The notes beneath the pieces are model-generated. The model was not told the origin of the DNA and did not search any database. It worked only from the letters and a program-made list of their open reading frames with translations. This document shows, in pieces, positions 1 to 5,485 of a DNA stretch of 7,608 nt (positions are counted from its first letter, which is position 1; each line of letters starts with the position of its first letter). Where the stretch lies: contig JAZOLP010000070.1 in assembly GCA_045653225.1 (NCBI GenBank), positions 1 to 7,608 on the forward strand, written 5' to 3'. This DNA comes from UBA1737 sp045653225. GTDB lineage: Bacteria > Bacillota_I > Bacilli_A > ML615J-28 > CAG-313. A program made the position numbers and the translations under genes.

Positions 1-113
1 CTAAGACTAAGTTAAATATATTTGATGTTTATACATCTAGTAATCAAACTTTAACGATACCGTGTTATATTGATATTTATAGTGGTGGAGTTATTTTAGT
101 AAAAGAAGTATAA
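1..113 (+). CDS. thiN: C-terminal end of a gene, probably thiamine pyrophosphokinase (5' part outside window)
   Basis: An open frame enters from the left edge (first full codon at position 3) and gives 36 residues before a TAA at 111-113. The tail reads ...DVYTSSNQ..., then a short beta-like stretch ending YSGGVILVKEV. ThiN proteins end in a similar way: an S-N motif, about ten residues, an alternating I-x-I/F strand, a glycine, then a hydrophobic L-V-I strand near the C-terminus. In Bacillus subtilis thiN lies directly upstream of spoVM, which is the next gene here, so position supports the call as much as sequence does. ThiN transfers pyrophosphate from ATP to thiamine, making thiamine diphosphate in the cytoplasm. 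With only 36 residues and no catalytic motif visible, the family call is tentative. The C-terminal beta domain of another enzyme, such as a glycosidase, is the main alternative. That this is a real gene end is more certain than its name. Confidence 0.5.
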   Translation, partial: KTKLNIFDVYTSSNQTLTIPCYIDIYSGGVILVKEV

Positions 114-135
114 AAATGAAAAAAACGCATATAAT
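108..135 (+). promoter_or_regulatory. candidate spoVM promoter (sigma-E-like or sigma-A-like -10)
   Basis: CATATAAT at 128-135 is close to the CATACAAT-type -10 recognised by the sporulation factor sigma-E, and it also contains a perfect sigma-A TATAAT (130-135). GTATAA at 108-113, 14 bp upstream, could act as a weak sigma-E-type -35 (AT-rich, spacing 13-15). There is no good sigma-A -35 at 17 bp. Transcription would start near 141-143, just ahead of the spoVM ribosome binding site. Mother-cell sigma-E control is what the family would predict. The assignment here is inference from a short, AT-rich match. Confidence 0.4.
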
Positions 136-166
136 GTACCAAATGGAGGTATCTTATATGCGTTTT
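122..166 (+). promoter_or_regulatory. 13-bp hairpin enclosing the spoVM ribosome binding site and start codon
   Basis: Bases 122-134 (AAAACGCATATAA) pair perfectly with 154-166 (TTATATGCGTTTT). Inside the loop, 136-140 can pair with 148-152 (one G-U), which covers part of the GGAGGT ribosome binding site at 145-150. The right arm contains the spoVM ATG (158-160) and the next two codons. In RNA that reads through from the upstream gene, both initiation signals would be buried. Flanked by A7 on the left and T4 on the right, the structure could also work as a terminator, better for leftward transcription (T7 tail) than rightward. Structure is seen; function is inferred. Confidence 0.6.
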
Positions 167-238
167 CATGTTATTGAATTACCAAGATTTTTATCAGCTA
201 TAATTAGATTTTTTATGAAATTGTTTAAGAAAAAATAA
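158..238 (+). CDS. spoVM: stage V sporulation protein M (SpoVM), 26 aa
   Basis: This 26-codon gene has the same length as Bacillus subtilis SpoVM. It matches that protein position by position at M1, F3, I6, L8, P9, F11, L12, I15, R17, F23 and K25, with conservative changes K2R, K10R, V16I and R24K. The peptide begins MRFHVIELPRFL and ends in a lysine-rich tail, giving a short amphipathic helix with a proline at position 9, the residue known to shape membrane binding. In B. subtilis SpoVM inserts into the outer forespore membrane on the mother-cell side, recognises positive curvature and anchors the coat protein SpoIVA; it is also linked to FtsH. The start is set by GGAGGT at 145-150, seven bases upstream. 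An in-frame ATG at 143 would add five residues but overlaps that site and has no homologous extension. Context (thiN-like gene upstream, rpmB convergent downstream) is the same as in Bacillus. Activity in sporulation is inferred from the family. Confidence 0.93.
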   Translation: MRFHVIELPRFLSAIIRFFMKLFKKK

Positions 239-264
239 AAAAAATGACATAAAGTCATTTTTTT
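238..264. terminator. bidirectional terminator between spoVM and rpmB
   Basis: An 11-bp perfect stem (238-248 with 254-264) has a five-base ATAAA loop. The core is TGAC/GTCA, extended by A7 on the left and T7 on the right, with further T-rich or A-rich sequence outside on each strand. It therefore works as an intrinsic terminator in both directions, serving spoVM rightward and rpmB leftward. It begins at the last base of the spoVM stop codon. Confidence 0.88.
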
Positions 265-274
265 ATTTTTTTTA

Positions 275-478
275 TTATGCGCGTTCGATTGAACCGTTTT
301 TTGCCATCGTACGTAAAGCACGTGTTGAAACGTAAACTCTTACGACACGACCTTTATCATCTTTAATTCTAACTTTTTGTAAATTAGCTTTCCAAGTACG
401 ACGAGTGGCTTGTAAAGAGTGAGAACGGTTGTTTCCTGAAGTAGAACCTAAACCAGTAACATAACATCTGCGAGCCAT
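275..478 (-). CDS. rpmB: 50S ribosomal protein L28
   Basis: The 67-residue product is a typical bacterial L28, a protein of the large ribosomal subunit. It starts MARRCYVTG, followed by the diagnostic GNNRSHS segment (residues 15-21), R-x-W-K-A-N-L-Q-K-V-R-I (about 26-38), and a C-terminal part with V-Y-V-S-T-R-A-L-R. It is basic throughout, as expected for an rRNA binder. Only one cysteine (C5) is present, so this is the zinc-free form. The ATG (476-478 read on the minus strand) has a strong AGGAGGT ribosome binding site at 486-492, seven bases away. The gene is monocistronic: it has its own promoter (524-552) and a terminator just beyond the stop codon. The antisense orientation between spoVM and fakA is the same as in Bacillus subtilis, which supports common descent of the locus. 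Composition resembles its neighbours, with more GC, as is usual for ribosomal protein genes. Confidence 0.97.
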   Translation of the reverse strand: MARRCYVTGLGSTSGNNRSHSLQATRRTWKANLQKVRIKDDKGRVVRVYVSTRALRTMAKNGSIERA

Positions 479-523
479 AATTAGTACCTCCTAAAAAATT
501 AATTTAATATTTAACTCTATGAT

Positions 524-552
524 ATTATATCAAAAAAATGATATTATTGCAA
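524..552 (-). promoter_or_regulatory. sigma-A promoter for rpmB
   Basis: Read on the minus strand, TTGCAA (552-547) and a perfect TATAAT (529-524) are separated by exactly 17 bp. Transcription would begin near 517, giving a leader of about 40 bases that includes the AGGAGGT site. A second TTGCAA lies 11 bp further upstream (558-563), so the -35 region is flanked by a repeated palindromic hexamer. Confidence 0.8.
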
Positions 553-604
553 GAAAGTTGCAAATATAATTTATATTTTGAATATCTACTCAATACTATT
601 TTAC

Positions 605-633
605 TTGCATTTTAAAGGAAAATAATGTATAAT
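605..633 (+). promoter_or_regulatory. sigma-A promoter for fakA
   Basis: TTGCAT (605-610) and a perfect TATAAT (628-633) are separated by 17 bp. The start would fall near 640, giving a leader of roughly 30 bases before the fakA ATG. The leader carries a modest GAAAGGA-type ribosome binding site (654-660, nine bases from the ATG). It is divergent from the rpmB promoter. Confidence 0.82.
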
Positions 634-669
634 ATATATATCTTATAAAATAAGAAAGGAATTATTTTT

Positions 670-2352
670 ATGGCAACGTTAAAAGTAAATGGGGAATTAT
701 ACAAACAATTAGTAATTCATGGTGCTGCCAACTTAAGAGCAAACTATAAAGTTATTGATGCATTAAACGTATTCCCTGTTCCAGACGGAGATACAGGTAC
801 GAATATGCGTATGACTATCGAAGCTGGAGCAACAGCTATTAAAGATGCAAATGATGAATCAGTATATGAAATGTCTAAGAAAGTTTCTCGTGGAATGCTT
901 ATGGGGGCTCGTGGAAACTCTGGCGTAATTTTAAGCCAATTCTTTAGAGGAATATACAAAGGTTTTAAAGATATTAAAGAAGCAACTATTAAGGAATTTT
1001 CTAAAGCATTCCAAAGTGGTGTTAATCAAGCCTATCATGCAGTATTAAAACCAGTTGAAGGAACTATTCTTACAGTTGCAAGAGAAGCAAGTGAAAGAGC
1101 TTTTAAAGCAATTAAGAAAAATGATTCACTTGAAAAATATTTTGAAATTTATTTAAAAGAAGCTAATGCTTCACTTCAAAGAACTCCTGAATTATTACCA
1201 GTATTAAAAGAAGCTGGTGTAGTAGACTCAGGTGGTGCAGGTTTTATTTGTGTAATTGAAGGTATGCAAAAATACTTATTAGGTGAAGAAATTAAAAATG
1301 TTGAAGTAGTAACTGAACAACAAACTGTAAATCGTGGTTCATTTAATGCTCACAGTGTTTTAGAATTTGGTTATTGTACTGAATTTATTCTTCAACTTCA
1401 ATATGCTAAAGTTGATATTGCTAAATTTGATATTAAAGAGATTTCTAATTACTTAGAAACTATTGGTAATTCAATTGTAGCTTTACAAGATGAAGATATT
1501 GTTAAAGTTCATGTACATACAATGACTCCTGGTAAAGTATTTGAATTCTGCCAACAATATGGTGAATTTATTACATTAAAGATTGAAAATATGCAAGTTC
1601 AACATAATGAAGGTGAAGTTTTACAAAATGCAGATCCTGCACAATGTGATTGTCCTGAATGTGTTGAAATGAGAAGAAGCGAAGAACGCAAGAAATTTGC
1701 TGTAGTTGCTGTTGCAAGTGGTGATGGTTTAGTTAATACATTTAAAGAAATGGGTGTTGATTATGTTGTAAGCGGCGGTCAAAGTATGAACCCTTCAGCT
1801 GAAGATTTCGTAAAAGGCTTTGATTTATTAAATGCTGAAAACATTATTGTTTTCCCTAATAATAGCAACATTGTTCTTACTGCTCAACAAGCTGCAAAAT
1901 ATTATGAACAAGCAAATATTATTGTTGTTCCTAGTAAAACACTTGCTCAAGGTTACTCTGCACTAACAATGTTAGATTTAAGCAGTGGTGATGCTGAACA
2001 AATTGTTGAAGAAATTAAAGAAGTAATTGCAAATGTAACAACAGGGTTAATTACTTATTCAATTAGAGATACTGAATTTGAAGATGTATCTATTAAACAA
2101 GGTGATTATATTGGTATTTGTAATGGTAAAATTGTTACAGCTAATGTAAGCCGTTTAGACTCAGTTAAGAAATTATTAGAATTTAGTGATATCGCAGAAA
2201 AAGAAATTATTACTATTATTACTGGTAAAGACGCAACAGCAGAGGAAATTGAAGCTGTTAAATCTTATATCAATGAAGCATATCCACATGTTGAGATTGA
2301 TGAAGTTACTGGTGAACAAGATATCTATAGCTATATTTTCTCAATTGAATAG
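670..2352 (+). CDS. fakA: fatty acid kinase catalytic subunit FakA (DhaL/YloV family)
   Basis: The 560-residue product has full family length. The N-terminal DhaL-type nucleotide domain (about 1-200) shows NVFPVPDGDTGTNM (33-46), whose aspartates D39 and D41 should bind Mg-ATP. It also has RGMLMGARGNSGVILSQ (74-90) and a later VVDSGGAGF segment. The middle domain has C236 and the pair H281/H283 in a V-H-V-H motif, matching the cysteine and two histidines I recall as a metal site in Staphylococcus aureus FakA. The C-terminal domain (about 345-560) carries GGQSMNPS and FPNNSN motifs and should bind the lipid carrier. FakA phosphorylates fatty acids held by a FakB (DegV-family) protein, giving acyl-phosphate for PlsY; no fakB is in the window. 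An extra CxCxxC cluster (C326, C328, C331) sits in the linker. The gene has its own promoter and terminator. In Bacillus subtilis its counterpart yloV follows yloU, which is missing here. Confidence 0.93.
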   Translation: MATLKVNGELYKQLVIHGAANLRANYKVIDALNVFPVPDGDTGTNMRMTIEAGATAIKDANDESVYEMSKKVSRGMLMGARGNSGVILSQFFRGIYKGFKDIKEATIKEFSKAFQSGVNQAYHAVLKPVEGTILTVAREASERAFKAIKKNDSLEKYFEIYLKEANASLQRTPELLPVLKEAGVVDSGGAGFICVIEGMQKYLLGEEIKNVEVVTEQQTVNRGSFNAHSVLEFGYCTEFILQLQYAKVDIAKFDIKEISNYLETIGNSIVALQDEDIVKVHVHTMTPGKVFEFCQQYGEFITLKIENMQVQHNEGEVLQNADPAQCDCPECVEMRRSEERKKFAVVAVASGDGLVNTFKEMGVDYVVSGGQSMNPSAEDFVKGFDLLNAENIIVFPNNSNIVLTAQQAAKYYEQANIIVVPSKTLAQGYSALTMLDLSSGDAEQIVEEIKEVIANVTTGLITYSIRDTEFEDVSIKQGDYIGICNGKIVTANVSRLDSVKKLLEFSDIAEKEIITIITGKDATAEEIEAVKSYINEAYPHVEIDEVTGEQDIYSYIFSIE

Positions 2353-2359
2353 TAACATT

Positions 2360-2396
2360 AAATGAGATAATAAGCATTAGTCTTATTATCTCATTT
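2360..2396 (+). terminator. hairpin terminator after fakA
   Basis: A perfect 15-bp stem (2360-2374 with 2382-2396) has a seven-base loop CATTAGT and is followed by CTTTTATA. The stem is AT-rich and the T-tract is interrupted by one C, so termination may be partial. I see no convincing promoter between this hairpin and recG 24 bases later, so read-through may supply the recG-plsX-rnc genes. Confidence 0.75.
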
Positions 2397-2419
2397 CTTT
2401 TATAGGATAGGTGGACAAG

Positions 2420-4462
2420 ATGAAGTTAAATGACATTATGATAGCTAATGAAGATTATATATTAGCTAGATACCAAAACTTACACAAAAAACAAAATATT
2501 TTAACTATAGAAGATTTATTATTTAATTTTCCTTCAAAGTATGAAGATTATCGAGTTTCTAGTATTAAAGACGCAGAATTAGATAAAATAATTTGTCTAG
2601 AAGGAACTATAGTTAGTAAAGTCACAGTTAATTATTTAAAAACTAAACTATCGACTGTTGTATTTACTATGGAAATAGAAGGTCAAAGAATAAGATGTAC
2701 TATTTTTAATAGAGTCTTTTTAAAGGGTAAAATTAATTATGGAACAGTACTTAGAATTCAAGGACACTTCTATCAAAACATGAGTAACTTTACAGTAAAT
2801 AATTTACTAATTTGTGATGAGATTAATCGTGATATTGTTCCTGTATATAAGGTAAAAGATATTGCTCATGATAAGTATCTTGCTATAATGGAAAAAGCTT
2901 ATCGTAGATATAAGAATTTAATTGTTGAAACATTACCAAATGACTTATTAGAAAAACATGGTCTATTATCGATGAAAGATGCTATTTATAAATTGCATTT
3001 CGCTGATGATTTTGATCAAATTAATCAAGCATTAACAAGAATTAAATATGAAGAATTACTTCAATATCAATTATCTATGAAATACTTACATTATATGCGT
3101 GAACAAAATCATAATTGTCCTGTAATTAATTATGATTTAAATGTTTTGGAAATGATTAATGACAAATTACCTTATGAATTAACTCATGATCAAAAAATTG
3201 CTATTAATGAAATTTTGTTAGATTTAAAAGCTCCTTATTCTATGAATAGATTACTTCAAGGTGAGGTAGGTAGTGGAAAAACAATAGTTGCAGAAATTGC
3301 TATTTTAGCTTGTGTTTCAGGTGGATATCAAGCTGCATTAATGTGTCCTACTGAAATATTGTCAAATCAACATTATGAAACATTACTAGAAACTTTTAAT
3401 AATATTCCATATGTTAAATTAGGATTATTAACAGGTAGTACACCTACATCTAAACGTAATGAAATTATTGAAAAATTGAAAATTGGGGAAATTAATGTTG
3501 TTATCGGTACACATGCATTATTCCAATCGGATGTTGAATATAAAAATTTAGCTTTAGTTGTTACAGATGAAGAGCATCGATTTGGTGTTCATCAAAGAGT
3601 AATGATTAAAAATAAAGGTCAAGGAGTTAACTATTTGAAAATGTCAGCTACACCAATTCCTCGTACACTTGCCATTAGTGCATATGGTGATACTGATATT
3701 TCAATTATTAAAACTCTACCTTCAAACCGTAAACAAGTTATTACAAAATTTGTTGATAAGGCTTCTAAAAAAGACGTTATGGCTCATATGAAAGAAGAAT
3801 TAAAAAATGGGCATCAAATTTATGTTGTAACACCACTTATTGATGAATCTGAAGCTATTGATACTGCAAATGCGAATGAAGTTTTCAATATGATGACTAA
3901 ATATTTTGAAGGACAGTATCAAGTGGGTCTTATTCATGGCAAACTAAAATCTTCTGAAAAAGAAGAAATTATGGAAAAATTCTTAAAGAATGAAATAAAT
4001 ATTTTAGTTGCTACAAGTGTAATCGAAGTAGGTGTTAATGTTGCTAATGCTACTACTATTTTAATTCTTGGTGCTGAACGTTTTGGTGTTGCAACACTAC
4101 ATCAACTTCGTGGACGAGTTATGAGAAGTGGGGATGTACCATATTGTTTCTTAGTTCCTGAAAATTTAACTGATGCTGCTTTTGCAAGACTTAAAATGGT
4201 TGAAGAAACTTCAGACGGATTTAAACTTGCTGAATATGACTTATTACATCGTGGCCCAGGTGAGTTTTTTGGTGAACGCCAAGCTGGTGCAATGAATTTT
4301 AAATATGCTGATATATTAAAAGACAACGAACTTTTAGAATTAGTAATTGAAGATTCTGCTTCAATTATGAAAACTACAAAATTATTTGATGATAATGAAT
4401 ATCACTTCTTATATGAAGTAGTTCATAATAATTACTTAGTTAAGACTAGTGAATTAGATTAG
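2420..4462 (+). CDS. recG: ATP-dependent DNA helicase RecG
   Basis: The 680-residue product has the usual RecG length. RecG remodels stalled replication forks and branch-migrates recombination intermediates. The N-terminal wedge/OB domain (about 1-165) includes the FPSKYEDYR segment and an F-N-R-x-F-L-K motif. Helicase domain 1 has Walker A GEVGSGKT (281-288, K287), motif II at 383-386 and SATPIPRT (motif III). Helicase domain 2 has ATSVIEVGVNV, AERFG and HQLRGRV, then a C-terminal FFGERQAGAMNFKYADI segment equivalent to the TRG region. Two oddities appear: motif II reads DEEH where RecG normally has DEQH, and motif VI reads QLRGRVMRS (562-570) where the family has QLRGRVGRG. I chose ATG 2420 because AGGTGG (2409-2414) is five bases upstream. 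A GTG at 2411 in the same frame would add three residues but lies inside that ribosome binding site. No frameshift is seen, so the protein is probably functional. Confidence 0.96.
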   Translation: MKLNDIMIANEDYILARYQNLHKKQNILTIEDLLFNFPSKYEDYRVSSIKDAELDKIICLEGTIVSKVTVNYLKTKLSTVVFTMEIEGQRIRCTIFNRVFLKGKINYGTVLRIQGHFYQNMSNFTVNNLLICDEINRDIVPVYKVKDIAHDKYLAIMEKAYRRYKNLIVETLPNDLLEKHGLLSMKDAIYKLHFADDFDQINQALTRIKYEELLQYQLSMKYLHYMREQNHNCPVINYDLNVLEMINDKLPYELTHDQKIAINEILLDLKAPYSMNRLLQGEVGSGKTIVAEIAILACVSGGYQAALMCPTEILSNQHYETLLETFNNIPYVKLGLLTGSTPTSKRNEIIEKLKIGEINVVIGTHALFQSDVEYKNLALVVTDEEHRFGVHQRVMIKNKGQGVNYLKMSATPIPRTLAISAYGDTDISIIKTLPSNRKQVITKFVDKASKKDVMAHMKEELKNGHQIYVVTPLIDESEAIDTANANEVFNMMTKYFEGQYQVGLIHGKLKSSEKEEIMEKFLKNEINILVATSVIEVGVNVANATTILILGAERFGVATLHQLRGRVMRSGDVPYCFLVPENLTDAAFARLKMVEETSDGFKLAEYDLLHRGPGEFFGERQAGAMNFKYADILKDNELLELVIEDSASIMKTTKLFDDNEYHFLYEVVHNNYLVKTSELD

Positions 4463-4467
4463 GAGGT
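4461..4467 (+). promoter_or_regulatory. plsX ribosome binding site overlapping the recG stop codon
   Basis: AGGAGGT, four bases before the plsX ATG, shares its first two bases with the recG TAG (4460-4462). The overlap implies one transcript and likely translational coupling of recG and plsX. Confidence 0.85.
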
Positions 4468-4471
4468 AAAT

Positions 4472-5485
4472 ATGATTAAACTTGCAATTGATGCTATGGG
4501 TGGAGATTTTGCTCCAGAACAAATTGTTAAAGGTGTTAATCTTGCAATTAAAAATCATGATGATTTAGAATTGGTTTTATATGGTAAAACTGATGAAATA
4601 AAAAAATACTTAGATGAAAATGAAAGAATTACTATTGTTGATTCTCCAAGAGTAATTGACATGGGTGAACATAATCCAATTGCTGAGGTTAGAACTCACA
4701 GAGATAGTTCATTAGTAATGGCATTTAGAGCTGTTAGAGAAAAAACTGTTGATGGTGTAGTCACTGCTGGGCCAACTCAATGTGTTATTGCTGCAGCTCA
4801 CGTTCATATTGGTAGAATTAAAGGAATGAAACGTTGTGCATTATGTCCAACATTACCTACTTTTAATGAAAAAGGAACTATGATGTTAGATGTAGGTGCA
4901 AACACTGATATTAGACCTGAACATATTGCACAATATACACAATATGCAAACTTCTATGCTCAAGAAGTAAAAGGTATCAAAAATCCTAAAATTTATTTAC
5001 TAAATATTGGGACAGAACCTGGAAAAGGTAGAGAACTAGAACAACTAACTTATGACTTATTATCACGTCTTCCAATTAACTTCTGTGGTAATGTTGAATC
5101 TAAAGAAATTTTAACAACAGATGCTGATATTATTGTTACTGATGGTTTTACAGGTAATGTTGCAATGAAAGCATTTGAAGGAACAGCAAAAGGAATGGGT
5201 GAACTTCTTAAAAAAGAAATTAAGTCAAGTCTTGGTGGTATCATTGGTGCATTATTTATGAGAAAAAATCTTAAACGTTTTAAAGAACACTTTAGTGCAG
5301 ATAAAGTAGGTGGAGCAACATTATTTGGTGTTGACGGTACAGTAATTAAAGCACATGGCTCATCTAATGCTGATGCATTCAGTAATGCTATTGATCTTGC
5401 TTATAAAGCAGTTAAAGGTGATGTTGTTAACAAAATGAAAGAATTTATTCAAACACATCCATTTGAGGAAGTTACAAATGAATAA
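4472..5485 (+). CDS. plsX: phosphate acyltransferase PlsX
   Basis: The 337-residue product matches PlsX in length and motifs. PlsX is a peripheral membrane enzyme that converts acyl-ACP and phosphate to acyl-phosphate, the donor used by PlsY for the first acylation of glycerol-3-phosphate. Visible signatures are AIDAMGGDFAP (5-15), HRDSSLVMA, HIGRIKGM, the LDVGANTDIRPEH segment, LLNIGTEPGKG, and VTDGFTGNVAMKAFEGTA. One segment is unusual: the stretch normally close to S-A-G-N-T-G-A reads TAGPTQC here (98-104), and nearby PALAPTLPT is CALCPTLPT. The ATG has a strong ribosome binding site. The gene follows recG by nine bases and overlaps rnc by eight. In Bacillus subtilis fapR precedes it and fabD, fabG and acpA follow; all are absent here. 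Together with FakA upstream it links endogenous and exogenous fatty acids to phospholipid synthesis. Confidence 0.97.
   Translation: MIKLAIDAMGGDFAPEQIVKGVNLAIKNHDDLELVLYGKTDEIKKYLDENERITIVDSPRVIDMGEHNPIAEVRTHRDSSLVMAFRAVREKTVDGVVTAGPTQCVIAAAHVHIGRIKGMKRCALCPTLPTFNEKGTMMLDVGANTDIRPEHIAQYTQYANFYAQEVKGIKNPKIYLLNIGTEPGKGRELEQLTYDLLSRLPINFCGNVESKEILTTDADIIVTDGFTGNVAMKAFEGTAKGMGELLKKEIKSSLGGIIGALFMRKNLKRFKEHFSADKVGGATLFGVDGTVIKAHGSSNADAFSNAIDLAYKAVKGDVVNKMKEFIQTHPFEEVTNE

Noticed and set aside
143..157. Upstream in-frame ATG at 143 for spoVM
   Set aside because: It overlaps the GGAGGT site needed for the ATG at 158, and starting at 158 gives exactly the 26-residue family length.
479..490. ATTAGTACCT-like half of a FapR operator upstream of rpmB
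   Set aside because: Only one half-site matches; the expected mirrored half is missing. The bases are explained by the rpmB ribosome binding site (AGGAGGT on the minus strand), and no fapR gene is in the window.
744..959. Minus-strand open frame within fakA (and similar ones at 4102-4326, 5050-5244 and 5360-5563)
   Set aside because: These lie opposite well-supported conserved genes, lack ribosome binding sites and resemble no family. They are shadows of the coding strand.
2411..2419. GTG start for recG
   Set aside because: The GTG is part of the AGGTGG ribosome binding site for the ATG at 2420, and nothing is well placed to drive initiation at the GTG itself.
5463..5477. TTG start for rnc
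   Set aside because: No ribosome binding site precedes it, and the GAGGAAG that would serve the ATG at 5478 falls inside this extension.
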